From assembly GCF_040869045.1 (NCBI RefSeq), contig NC_090319.1:345506302-345570301 (forward strand): DNA of 64,000 bases, in the 5' to 3' direction. Numbering within the stretch: position 1 is the first letter of the stretch; every line of letters begins with the position of its first letter. Of this stretch, positions 1-9,718 are shown one piece after another. A program made the translations under genes and the position numbers. This DNA comes from Eurosta solidaginis. Lineage: Eukaryota > Arthropoda > Insecta > Diptera > Tephritidae. Under the pieces are notes generated by a model. It ran no database searches. It was not told where the DNA came from and was given only the letters and a program-made list of their open reading frames with translations.

Positions 1-437
1 CGTTTGTAAATATGAAGGAACTTCAGACTTGGCAATTGAAGTTTATTTCGCCTTGCCCATTTACATACAAAATTTCGCGAAGCACTGGTATAAACATTCT
101 CCCTATACAACAAAAATACTTGCTAACTTTTTTTGTGTCGTATTCATTTGTTATATTGCACTTTTTACTTGCGAAAAATGTTATAAAAGTTACCAACGAG
201 TGGGAAAAATTATTTCACTTGCAAATTATGCGAACACTCTTAGCCAAAGCAAATGTCAAATTCTTCTTCTATGCTTTGCATGTAACAAAATTTGGGAGTT
301 GGCTACTTTTCCATGTCAGATGGCGCCAGTGTCGCTCACTCTACCGTTCTCCATAAAAATACGTGCAATCTACTCATAATGCATAAGCTTGTGTTAAACT
401 CATCTATATGAAAAACTGCTTATGTGACGGAGCTATA
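1..437. mobile_element. MITE copy, truncated by window edge
   Basis: The segment is the reverse-oriented counterpart of 26191-26687: both share the stretch giving the spurious peptide KFISPCPFTYKISR, the ACACTGGCGCCATCTGACAT-type block (reverse strand here) and a terminus reading CATCTATATGAAAAACT. The right end lies near 437, close to CTGCTTATGTGACGGAGC. The left end is outside the window. Reading frames across it are not conserved between the copies (frames shift), so I treat them as noncoding. From 438 to 502 the sequence matches, in reverse complement, the left part of the small TA-flanked MITE at 49971-50204, so a fragment of that family adjoins. Confidence 0.6.
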
Positions 438-657
438 ACACCAACACGCAGATTTTGACAATATGAACAAAGATATGTTGTTGCTGTAGAGATGAGCCAA
501 CCATGTAGGGTAGAGTGAGGTACCTGTGACTATGGCGCAGCATTAACTTTGACATTTTCGGTGCCAAATGATTCAAAAACTTCGCAAATACAGAACTGTA
601 CGCAGCCTAATATAATACCACGTGCTTATATGTACATATGTAGTTTGGCAGAGGTGC

Positions 658-1036
658 CTTTCCGTAATTCGATATCAAGAACGAGTATAAAATAATCGTT
701 TTCGCTTTCCGTAACACAAATTGTCGACGCGTCGTATCGAACGTTCGATACAAACTGTTCGATACCAAATTAGGTGTCGAATTGCCTTTTTGAAAGTTAT
801 AATTTTATGCTTTGGTGATTATTTAGGGAATAATTTTTTTCTTCAGAGATTAAGAAACAAACGCTATTTATAAAAGAAAATATTTTGGTAGCTCCAAAAA
901 GCTTTCTAAACACCCTTTGGAATCTGCAAACGAATGAGATCATACCAAGATACTGGAACTAAAATGGCATCATCGAGCGTTAGATATCGACTTGTAGTAT
1001 CGAATCAACGAGTGTCGACTATCGAATTACGGAAAG
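658..1036. mobile_element. Palindrome-rich MITE inside the pogo-like element
   Basis: The ends are inverted repeats: CTTTCCGTAATTCGATA at 658 and its complement TATCGAATTACGGAAAG ending at 1036. The 379-bp interior is noncoding and rich in short palindromes around TCGA, including the perfect 16-mer TATCGAACGTTCGATA at 735-750 and CGACGCGTCG at 725-734. I could not see a clear target duplication, so the superfamily is open. Confidence 0.6.
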
Positions 1037-1403
1037 CTACCCCAGTTCTCCTTAAATGCTCAGCGCAGCAACACGTGTTTCAGTGATTTTCGAATGGGTG
1101 ATGTAATTTTTTTAGCGCTACGTAAGCATTTTTTCAAGTAAAAGCAATTGTTTTTTAAAAGCTAAAGTTATCAATTGGTGCTTCCAGATTTTAATTTTGC
1201 GAAAAAATCGGTAAGTAACAATTCGTTTTTAAGAATAAAAAAATTAAAACAATGAATATGGATAACGTCATTTGGGGCACATTTGACTTTTGAGTGTGGG
1301 GTACTTTTGACGAATGTGAAATGTGACCCATGTAATAATGTTAATATGTTTGGTGACTGTAAGTAGGTAATTTGGCTTATTAATACATGAATTTTGCACA
1401 GTA

Positions 1404-1458
1404 ATGGTACGAAAATATAAGAAAAAGTCATCTGAAAAAGAAATAAATGAAGAAGATA
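1404..1458 (+). pseudogene. pogo-like transposase, first codons (split by LTR element)
   Basis: An ATG at 1404 opens a frame reading MVRKYKKKSSEKEINEED, a basic start of the kind pogo/Tigger-type transposases often have (MVR-Y-K). The frame is cut at codon 18 or 19 by the LTR retrotransposon at 1460; the 4-bp duplication ATAT (1456-1459, again at 6452-6455) marks the break. Reading on from 6452 gives the next part of the same protein, with a frameshift and a stop shortly after. So the retrotransposon landed in the transposase gene close to its start codon. Confidence 0.65.
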
Positions 1459-1911
1459 TTGTAACGAATTTACTGAAATTCCGCTTATTTGCAACCTTCT
1501 ACTAACGTTCGTATCGCTAAACTGTTGAATAAAACACTCCAATATTCAATAATGCAAAATGGTCTTTATAAGCCTACTTTGAAAATACTTCACAATAACA
1601 CTTATACTTCACAACCAATAGCGTGCTTAAATCAAACTGTTTACGGACTACTCAGCTTCTACTGCTTTTATACTCTCTGCCCAAATGTCTAGACGTTTCT
1701 TCTTCTAGAATCCTCTACCTGGTCATCAGCCATATGCGCGTGTATTTGTAGTGTGTAACCATATGCGTGTGTATATGTGAGCGAAGTAGTAGCTGATGAT
1801 GACATGGGTTTGTGAGTATCTCTCTGTTGCTTGTATGTATGTGTGTACATGATGACTAATGTGTTTATGTAGCTTGCTTAAATGTTGTTGTGTCTTTATT
1901 TAATAACCTTA

Positions 1912-2457
1912 TACTGTTTTCACACAGAAACTTAATGATCTCATTTCACCTGCTAATGAAATCGTAAATTTTTTGCTTTCACACAGAAGTAACTGCTCGA
2001 TTAGTATGAAGGATGAGACAGACAATCATGGCGGAACGATACAAGGTGGGAGCATGGTGACATACCTACAAACAAAAAAAATTCCATGTACTTGTAAATT
2101 CGATGGACAAATGCCAAAATCGTACTGCACCGGTAGTTGATGTATCAAATCAAATAAAAAAGGTTATAATCAGCTGTTCGATGCGGCCTCCTTGTATCGT
2201 TCCGCCATGCAGACAATGACATTTGCTTTGATAAATGACATTTTTAAGCACTGAACACACCAAAAACTAAGAAGCGGAAACGGAAGCGGAACGCTGCCAA
2301 CAGAGTTGCATTGTGCTTTTGACTTCATTAGGCATTCGATTAGCTACTAATGAAATAATAATAGATTCGAATTTTGTAGGGAAGATTGAGGTCAATTAGC
2401 GTCTTAATGTAGAAAACTGCCTTTATTATTCAATAAGCCGTCTGTGTGAAAACAGTA
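1912..2457. mobile_element. TTA-flanked MITE (PIF/Harbinger-like target) inside the LTR
   Basis: Perfect 16-bp inverted repeats, TACTGTTTTCACACAG at 1912-1927 and its complement ending at 2457, flanked by TTA at 1909-1911 and 2458-2460. The uninterrupted partner LTR reads CCTTAGAGATGG at this point, which proves the empty site and the 3-bp TTA duplication. A 3-bp TWA duplication is the hallmark of PIF/Harbinger elements, though the TIR sequence itself is not one I recognise. It carries another MITE at 2027-2209 and no reading frame. Confidence 0.82.
2027..2209. mobile_element. hAT-type MITE nested in the TTA-flanked MITE
   Basis: Perfect 20-bp inverted repeats, CATGGCGGAACGATACAAGG at 2027-2046 and its complement at 2190-2209, flanked by the 8-bp direct repeat CAGACAAT (2019-2026 and 2210-2217). 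An 8-bp duplication fits hAT (P elements also make 8 bp). It is 183 bp and noncoding. Confidence 0.85.
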
Positions 2458-2474
2458 TTAGAGATGGTCTACAC

Positions 2475-3260
2475 GCTGCCAGCCTTTCCAAATGAACCAC
2501 TTTCATTTTGTTTCGTGGTTTGCCAATGGTTTGTATGCGGTAGATGACATCACTGATCCTCTTCACAACTCTGCACGGGCCTTCTCAACTGCACCAAAAT
2601 TTGGATGGAACACCTTTCCGCCGGTGAGTACCAAATCTCCCCACAAGAAACTTTCCGAATTATTGTTCTTGGCGTACCTGTGTTTCATCCTACTACTGAT
2701 TATCCTGGACCGTTCCCTCACACTCTGTCCAATGAACTACTTCGTAGAGCTTGCGCTTGACGGATTGGCTTCGCATAATCAGTATCGTTCCGACGTTTCA
2801 CAACAGTAGTGCTCTCTGGCTTGAAACCACCTTTGCATTCTTTCTGGGAAAGTCTGTCGTTTGTTTTAGTGCATCCATTAGGGTTTGTCAATGCCAGTGT
2901 TTTTCTCGGGGGTACCTTGGGTTTTGATTTGTTTGGCCCATTCATTCCATCAACCTTTGCCCGATTTACTTTCATTGACTTTTGTGGTCTCTGTTGAATC
3001 TCCTCCACCAGCACTCGCTTACTGCTGAACCCTTTCTCCAAACTGATGTTAAGTGGTACATCCTGGTTCTTATAGCGCATATCCTTATCTGCATATCGAT
3101 CCTGATGTCATGGTCAACTAAGAAGTCCACTCCCAATATGACTTCATCAACAATCTCTGCCACAACGAATTTGTGTAGAATCGTGACCTTTCCAATTAAG
3201 ACCTCACATACCACTTCTCCTTGGACTTGGTTACACTCGCCAGTGACCGTACGCAACCTT
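2475..3260 (-). pseudogene. pol: pol relic: protease region joined to the integrase tail
   Basis: Reading the minus strand, 3335-2972 has retropepsin-region sequence in shifted frames (KERLLTVDT, then EVLIGKVTILHKFVVAEIVDEVILGVDFL), matching the active-site and following strands of pol at 59639-61123, but the DTGAS active site is damaged. The frame then passes through CCHC-downstream linker sequence to PIRQA near 2760. Beyond about 2700 the relic jumps to the C-terminal integrase/GPY-distal region (2475-2660, alike to 57660-57860). Everything from reverse transcriptase to the integrase core, about 2.5 kb, is missing. Frames change several times. Confidence 0.8.
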
Positions 3261-4757
3261 GCTCCAGGTAATGGCTATACTCCCCGACCGTATCTACAGT
3301 CAGTAAACGCTCCTTGCCATCCAAATTTCCTCTGACGGCAAGACTGCTCGATTTTCTTTCAATTTGCGAGATAGATATCACAAGACATTCAATAGCTGGG
3401 GCAATTTTTCGATCTTTACATCTAACTCGCTCTTGCTTATCTCCTCCAGCTTTTCGTTTGCGACAAGCCAAGTTGAAACTACCAGGACAGGTGCTGCAAT
3501 GAAGAGCAATGTGACCTGGGTTACCGCACTTGAAACACTTCATAACTCCGTCATTTTTCTGTTGTGATCCCTTCAGCGCCTCCTATATTGTGTTCACCCA
3601 GTCCTGTTTCCTGAATCAGAGCATGTGATACTGTTTCTGCGAATGTAGGTTTTGGGTTTGCGTATGTCGCTCGCTTCGTTTCGACATCCCGTATTCCATT
3701 AATAAAGCTATGGATTTTTACCCTTTCGGTGTATTCCACGGGTGCGTCCGCATTCGCTAAATGTGCCAGCCTTTCAACATCCGACGCAAACTCTTGCAAT
3801 GTTTCACCAGCCCTCTGGAAGCGGTTCAGTAACTCCATTTGGTATATCTGTCTCCTATGCTCAGTTCCGTATCGTCTCTCTAGAGCGCCCATCAATGCTT
3901 CATAACAGTTCCGTTCGCCCTCTGGAATGGTCTGTAAGATCTCAGCAGCTGGTGCTTTTAAAGCCACGAACAATGCAGCAACTTTATCTTCAGCATTCCA
4001 CTTGTTCACTGTTGCGGTCTTTTCAAACTGTAGCTTAAAAACCTGGAAAGGAACAGAACCGTCAAAAGATGGAGTTTTTACCTTCGGATTGCTCGCTGGA
4101 ACAGCCGGGCGATTTAGTTGTAACTGCTCGATACGTCCTCTCAAAGCATCCACCTCGGCCTCGATTTTTTCGTCAAACTGTAAAATTTTTGTATCCTGGG
4201 CCTCCAGCTTCGATGATACCCTTATCTCCTGTGCCTCCAGCTGCGAGGATATGCGGGCCTCCTGTGCTTTCAACTGCTCAGCCAACTGAGATATCATATA
4301 TGTCTTCTATTCTTCCAGTTGAGATGCCATATATGTCTTCTGTTCTTCCAGTTGACTTTCCATCTTGGATGTAATCTGTGTCGACATTTCTGAAATACGC
4401 GTTTCTTGTGTTTCAATCTTCGATGTTATACGTGTCTCCTGTGATTCCAGTTGGGATGCTATACTTGTCTTCTGTTCTGCCAGTTGAGATGACACTGTCG
4501 ATGTTTGAGCAGATATTGCAGCCAGAATCGTGTTCAAGTCTGTGAACTGTCTGCGATGTTTCGTTTTTCTCTTCAATTTTTGTTGTTGTCTCGTCCCCAT
4601 CAGGATGAAAGACATCATCGTCTACATTAATTCCTTCCGACTCCAAAGCGTCTCGTAGCCGTGCTTGAAGTCCGATCTTATTGCCGGTTGTACTCAATCC
4701 ACGGTTCTCCAACTCCTTTTTCAGTTGCTGGGTCCTTAATTCACTTATCATTGCCAT
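3196..4757 (-). pseudogene. gag: gag relic with SAP domain, coiled coil, capsid-like part and zinc knuckle
   Basis: Four overlapping minus-strand frames make up one gag: 4757-4413 has an N-terminal SAP domain (LKKELENRGLSTTGNK), 4618-4307 a heptad-like coiled coil with repeated SQLESQETRI units, 4297-3551 the rest of the coiled coil and the capsid-like core (VKTPSFDGSVPFQVFKLQFE; ANADAPVEYTERVKIHSFIN), and 3543-3196 the knuckle CFKCGNPGHIALHC. At least three frameshifts separate them. In this copy the knuckle frame runs on into protease without a gag stop, unlike the intact copy at 61231-62580. That fusion is most simply an indel artefact. Confidence 0.88.
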
Positions 4758-4790
4758 GTGCTTGTTGTCCTCTGGAATTTATTCAACAAT

Positions 4791-5990
4791 TGCAAAAAGA
4801 ATGATGCTTCTAACTATAGGCCAATATCTAAGCTATCTATCATTTCTAAACTTTTCGAAGGAATTGTTAGGGATAAAATGTATTTTACTGCAAAAAATTT
4901 TATTACTACTAAACCAGCATGGCTTTGTTGTAGGAAGGTTAACCGTCACAAACTTAGCCTTGTTTAGTAAAATCGCTTCCCTCGGTTTTCATTCTGTATT
5001 TCTCAAGTGGTTGTATTCCTACCTAAGTAACAGACGCTGCATGGTCTCTATTGAGGGTGTATCTTCCAACTCTTTTACTGCCACCTCTGTGGTACCCCAA
5101 GGGAGCATCTTAGGTCCTCTTCTTTTCATTTTATTCATCAATGATATAGGAAATTGTTTTGTTTCATCGGAGTTCTTACTTTACGCTGATGACCTAAAAG
5201 TTTTCTCCAGTATTAAAAATAGTGATGACGCTCAGCGTCTGCAAGAAGACTTAGATAGATTAGCAATTTGGTGCCGTAATTCGCGTCTATCTCTCAATCT
5301 CAAAAAGTGCTTTCATGTCACATTTTCCAAAATTCTCAATGTTTTACCAACGATATATACGATTTCGGGTACTCCCCTTCACTTCCTTGATGAGATTAAA
5401 GATTTAGGGGTCATCTTTCACTCCTCGTTCTCTTTCAATAACCATATTAACTATGTAATATTTCAAGCGCGTATGCTTCCTTAGGTTTCGTGAGGCGTAA
5501 TAGCACCAACTTCTCAGATCCCTATACCTTGAAATTGCTATACTCATCGTTTGTTCGTTCCAAACTGGAATATGCTGCATTTATTTGGAGACCTTATCAC
5601 AAGTTTGCAATCGACAGGATTGAGCAGTACAAAAGATATTCCTAAAATTTTGCCTAAGATCCTTACATTTCTTAGACCCATTGATTGGTCCTCTTTACTG
5701 CACGCGATTAATTTTCTTATTCCAACGAGGTCTCTTCTTTCTCATAACCCCTTTTATATTAAACATAAGTCTACTAACTATGCGATAATTTCTCCATTGT
5801 CGCGCTCTCTACGTGAACTTAATGAGATCTCGAATTCTATTATGCTTGATTTTTCTTATCCAAAGTCTATTTTTCTTAATTTACTTAACTCTGTTTGGTA
5901 GCTAGGCTTAGTTATTCGTTTTAGTCAGTAAGAACCATTGTTGTTTTTGACTTTTCGAAAAATATAAATAAATAAAAATAAAATTAAAAA
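4791..5990 (+). pseudogene. 5'-truncated Jockey-like non-LTR retrotransposon
   Basis: The body encodes reverse transcriptase motifs in two or three frames: NYRPIS near 4815-4830, the palm blocks VPQGSILGPLLFILFINDI (about 5090-5150) and LLYADDLKVF (5175-5205, active-site YADD), then the thumb and a C-terminal part to about 5901 (stop). The 3' end is an A-rich AAATAAATAAAA tail at about 5956-5990. The intact relative of the host element shows the empty site AACAATTCCTCTTC, so the insertion lies between AACAATT and ATTCCTC, with a short duplication (AATT). Frames break at 4967 and about 5484. The endonuclease and ORF1 are absent, as expected of 5' truncation during target-primed reverse transcription. 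Closest relative in the window: 29213-31227. Confidence 0.85.
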
Positions 5991-5991
5991 T

Positions 5992-6009
5992 TCCTCTTCT
6001 GACACCAAT
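5992..6009 (-). promoter_or_regulatory. Primer binding site, Leu-tRNA type
   Basis: Directly inside the 5' LTR the minus strand reads TGGTGTCAGAAGAGGAA. TGGTGTCAGAAG is complementary to the 3' end of insect Leu tRNA (…CTTCTGACACCA). The same site adjoins the LTRs at 24301 and 62632. The tRNA assignment is from memory of tRNA ends. Confidence 0.65.
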
Positions 6010-6451
6010 TGTAACGAATTTACTGAAATTCCGCTTATCTGCAACCTTCTACTAACGTTCGCATCGCTAAACTGTTGAATAAATAACTTCAATATTCAAT
6101 AATGCAAAATGGTATTTATTAGACTACTTTGAAAGTACTTCACAATAACACTTAACTTACAACCAATAGCGTGCTTAAATCAAAACTGATTACTTATTAC
6201 TCAGCTTAGGCTGCTTCATACTCTCTACCCAAATGTCTAGACGTTTCTTCTTCTAGAATCCTCTACCTGGTCATCAGCCATACGCGTGTGTATATGTGAG
6301 CGAAGTAGTAGCTGATGATGACATGCGTTTGTGAGTATCTCTCTGTTGCTTGTATGTATGTGTGTACATGATGATTAATGTGTTTATGTATCTTGCTTAA
6401 ATGTTGTTGTGCCTTTATTTAATAACCTTAGAGATGGTAATATTCGTCACA
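6010..6451 (-). repeat. 5' LTR (442 bp) of the 1460-6451 element
   Basis: Begins TGTAACGAATTTACTG (plus strand) and ends ATTCGTCACA, the TG...CA ends of an LTR. The ATAT duplication follows. It is the unbroken partner of 1460-2468 and shares its layout with the solo LTRs at 25629, 27027, 34229, 38771 and 40073. Confidence 0.9.
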
Positions 6452-6456
6452 ATATT

Positions 6457-6950
6457 AAAAACCCATTAATGATGTAAAACATGGAGATGAGACACAAACT
6501 TCGGCAGCAAAAAATACGGCATCAAAAGAACAACATTAATAATGCGGATGAAACGTCAAAGTCCACTTAAACTTACGGTGGACTCTGGTAATAGTCATTC
6601 GGGAGATGAATTATTGTTGTACAACACTAAATATTCATCGCGTCAACTCTCCACAAAGAAACTCGAAGAGGAGCTGGCTGACTATATAAAGAACTGTGCG
6701 TTTTACGCATATGGCTTGTCATACCAGACATTCAGAAAGTTTGTTTATGATTATGCTAAAATAAATCAGATCACCGTTCCAGTTGGATGGGATGTTCCTA
6801 AGGAAGCAAGTAAGGACTGGCTTTATGCTTTTCTCAAAAGAAACCCAACTATTTCATTGCGAAAGCCAGAGAAAGTAAGTCTGGCCAAATTTTAGGGCTT
6901 TACAAAAGCAGCTGTAGAAGAATTTTACTCAAACTTCGTGAGCAGAGCTC
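6457..6950 (+). pseudogene. pogo-like transposase, DNA-binding part
   Basis: After a frameshifted stretch (6457-6540) resembling the first psq-type helix-turn-helix, the frame from 6542 reads RMKRQSPLKL and then a CENP-B-type HTH: LEEELADYIKNCAFYAYGLS, followed by DYAKINQI, KDWLYAFLKRNP and RKPEKVSLAKF, stop, GFTKAAVEEFYSNF. These are the usual second HTH and the start of the DDE linker in pogo/Tigger proteins. The TAG at 6893-6895 is in frame and the protein continues after it to about 6945, where the noncoding repeat begins. Continues at 9719. Confidence 0.8.
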
Positions 6951-7070
6951 ACAGAGTATATTAAGTTTGTTTGGATAACGGTTGGTTGTACATATATAAA
7001 GGAATCGAGATAGATATAGACTTCCATATATCAAAATAATCAGGATCGAAAAAAAATTTGATTGAGCCAT

Positions 7071-7095
7071 GTCCGTCCGTCCGTCCGTCCGTCCG
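7071..7095 (+). repeat. (GTCC)n microsatellite in the noncoding repeat
   Basis: Six GTCC units. The copy at 15720-16990 has the same stretch in shorter, imperfect form (GTCCGTTCGTCCGTCTGTCC), so the microsatellite is a fixed part of the family, not a chance expansion. Confidence 0.9.
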
Positions 7096-8177
7096 TTAAC
7101 ACGATAACTTGAGTAAATTTTTAGGTATCTTGATGAAATTTGGTATGTAGGTTCCTGAGCACTCATCTCAGATCGCTATTTAAAATGAACGATGTCGGAC
7201 TATAACCACGCCCACTTTTTCGATATCGAAAATTTCGAAAAACCGAAAAAGAGCGATAATTCTTTACAAAAAACAGCTAAAGCGACGAAACTTGGTAGAT
7301 GAGTTGAACTATGACGCAGAATAGAAAATTAGTAAAATTTTGGACAATGGGCGTGGCACCGCCCACTTTTAAAAGAAGGTAATTTAAAAGTTTTGCAAGC
7401 TGTAATAAGCTGGCAGTCGTTGAAGATATCATGATGAAATTTGGCAGGAACGTTACTCCTATTACTATATGTACGCTTAATAAAAATTAGCAAAATCGGA
7501 GAAGGACCACGCCCACTTTTAAAAAAAAAATTTTTTAAAGTAAAATTTTAACAAAAAATTTAATATCTTTACAGTATATAAGTAAATTCTCTCCAGTCCA
7601 GTAATGATATGGTGCAACAAAATACAAAAATAAAAGAAAATTTCAAAATGGGCGTGGCTCCGCCCTTTTTCATTTAATTTGTCTAGGATACTTTTAACGC
7701 CATAAGTCGAACAAAAATTAACCAATCCTTTTGAAATTTGGTAGGGGCTTAGATTCTAGGACAATAACTGTTTTCTGTGAAAATGGGCGAAATCGGTTGA
7801 TGCCACGCCCAGTTTTTATACACAGTCGTCCGCCTGTCCTTCCGCATGGCCGTTAACACTATAACTTGAGCAAAAATCGACGTATCTTTAATGAACTTAG
7901 TTCACGTGCTTACTTTTTCGATATCGAAAATTACGAAAAATGAAAAAAATGCCATAATTCTATACCAAATACGAAAAAAAGGATGAAACATGGTAAGGTA
8001 ATTGGATTGTTTTATTGACGCGAAATATAACTTTAGAAAAAACTTTATAAAATGGTTGTGACACCTACCATATTAAGTAGAAGAAAATGAAAAAGTTCTG
8101 CAGGGCGAAATAAAAAACCCTTAAAATCTTAGCAGGTATTACATATATAAATAAATTAGCGGTATGCAACAGATGAT

Positions 8178-9610
8178 GTTCTGGGTCACCCTGGTCCACA
8201 TTTTGGTCGATATCTGGAAAACGCCTTCACACCACTGCCTTTTAAAACTCTCATTAATACCTTTAATTTGATACCCATATCGTACAAACTCATTCTAGAG
8301 TCACCCCTGGTCCACCTTTATGGTGATATCTCGAAACGGCGTCCACCTATGGAACTAAAGATTACTCCCTTTTGAAATACTCATTAACACCTTTATTTTG
8401 ATACTCATATTGTACAAACAAATTCTAGGGCCACCCCTGCTCCACCTTTATGGCGATATCTCGAAACGGCGTCCACCTATGGAACTAAGGATTACTCCCT
8501 TTTAAAATACTCATTAACACCTTTCTTCTGATACCCATATTGTACAAACAAATTCTAGGGTACCCCTGGTCCACTTTTATGGCGATATCTCGAAAATGCG
8601 ACCACCTATACAACAGCCACCACTCCCTTTTAAACCCCTCTTTAATACCTTTAATTTGATACCCATATCGTACAAACACATTCTAGAGTCACCCCTGGTC
8701 CACCTTTATGGCGATATTTCGAAACGGCGTCCACCTATAGAACTAAGGCCCACTCCCTTTTAAAATACTCATTAACACCTTTCGTTTGATGCCCATATTG
8801 TACAAACAAATTCTAGGGTACCCCTGGTCCACTTTTATGGCGATATCTCGAAAATGCGACCACCTATACAACAGCCACCACTCCCTTTTAAACCCCTCTT
8901 TAATACCTTTAATTTGATACCCATATCGTACAAACACATTCTAGAGTCACCCCTGGTCCACCTTTATGGCGATATCTCGAAACGGCGTCCACCAATGGAA
9001 CTAAGGATTACTCCCTTTTAAAATACTCATTAACACCTTTCATTTGATACCCATATCGTACAAACGCATTCTAGAGTCACCCCTGGCCCACCTTTATGGC
9101 GATATCTCTAAAAGGCGACCACCTATACAACAACCACCACTCCCTTTTAAAACCCTCATTAATACCTTTAATTTGATACCCATATCGTACAAACACATTC
9201 TAGAGTCACCACTGGTCCACCTTTATGGCGATATTTCGAAACGGCATCCACGTATAGAACTAAGGCCCACTTCCTTTTAAAATACTCATTAACACCATTC
9301 GTTCGATGCCCATATTGTACAAACAAATTCTAGGGTCACCCCTGGTCCACCTTTGTGGCGATATCTCGAAACGGCGTCCACCTATGGAACTAAGGATTAC
9401 TCCATTTTAAAATAATCATTAACACCTTTCATTTGATACCCATATCGTACAAACGCATTCTAGAGTCAACCCTGATCCACCTTTATGGCTATATCCCTAA
9501 ATGGCGTCCACCTATAGAACTATGGCCCACTCCCTCATAAAATACTCTTTAATGCCTTTCATTTGATACACATGTCATACAAACACATTCCAGGGTTTCC
9601 CTCGGTTCAT
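8178..9610. repeat. Tandem array, unit about 129 bp, about 11 copies
   Basis: Units carry TTTGATACCCATATCGTACA, CATTCTAGAGTCACCCCTGG and GGCGATATCTCGAAACGGCG in fixed order and spacing; corresponding points recur about every 129 bp (8485 and 8743 are two units apart). Two unit variants alternate: one with GGCGTCCACCTATGGAAC, one with GCGACCACCTATACAACAG. This suggests amplification of a dimer of about 258 bp. The unit length is a multiple of three, so spurious open frames pass through several units. Confidence 0.9.
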
Positions 9611-9718
9611 TTTCCTACATGGTTATTTTCCCTTATGTTGTCACCATAGCCCTCAACTGAGTATGTAATGTTCGGTTACACCCGAACTTAACCTTCCTTA
9701 CTTGTTTTAAATAGATTT

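Larger units (their letters stand above)
1460..2468 (-). repeat. 3' LTR of the 1460-6451 element, interrupted and end-deleted
   Basis: It begins TGTAACGAATTTACTG, matches 6010-6451 closely (through the CTAGACGTTTCTTCTTCTAG block and the dinucleotide-rich stretch), is split by the MITE at 1912-2457, resumes as TTAGAGATGGT and stops at 2468 where the partner LTR continues with AATATTCGTCACA. The junction runs straight into the integrase C-terminal relic, so a deletion removed the LTR end and the polypurine tract. Confidence 0.85.
1460..6451 (-). mobile_element. Degenerate Ty3/gypsy LTR retrotransposon (442-bp LTR subfamily)
   Basis: LTRs lie at 1460-2468 (broken by a MITE) and 6010-6451, flanked by the duplication ATAT at 1456-1459 and 6452-6455. 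Sense is on the minus strand: 5' LTR at right, primer site at 5992-6009, then gag (4757 to about 3200), protease region, and only the integrase tail (2660-2475) before the 3' LTR. Compared with the nearly intact relative at 56911-63344, reverse transcriptase, RNase H and the integrase core are deleted (near 2700) and so are the end of the 3' LTR and the polypurine tract (at 2468). A Jockey-like element at 4791-5990 sits between primer site and gag. Clearly non-functional. Confidence 0.88.
6940..9718 (+). mobile_element. Noncoding dispersed repeat (copy 1) with internal tandem array
   Basis: The start (CACAGAGTATATTAAGTTTG...GGATAACGGTTGGTTGTAC) matches 15720-15785, and the end (GTTCGGTTACACCCGAACTT...CTTACTTG) matches the end of the copy at 16939-16990. 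It has repeated blocks of the type ACCACGCCCACTTTT and GGCGTGGCACCGCCCAC, a GTCC microsatellite, and a 129-bp tandem array. No frame is conserved. The terminal motif TTCGG-loop-CCGAA can form a hairpin. It splits the pogo-like transposase gene, and the host part next to it, with the first catalytic Asp, is gone. I do not know a name for the family; three copies in 64 kb show it is abundant. Confidence 0.7.

Noticed and set aside
1..379. Two overlapping frames of about 115 residues at the window start
   Set aside because: They lie in a MITE; the related copy at 26191-26687 keeps the DNA but not the frames.
3196..3543. Gag-pol fusion frame (zinc knuckle directly joined to protease) as a different expression strategy
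   Set aside because: The surrounding copy is full of frameshifts and deletions, so a chance indel is the simpler reading.
8485..9280. Repeated 64-residue minus-strand frames (MFVRYGYQIKGI) and a plus-strand frame
   Set aside because: Produced by the 129-bp array, whose unit is a multiple of three; no coding signature.
8178..9610. CRISPR-like or satellite repeat array
   Set aside because: Repeats are contiguous and about 129 bp with no unique spacers; the sequence is insect nuclear DNA, so CRISPR does not apply.
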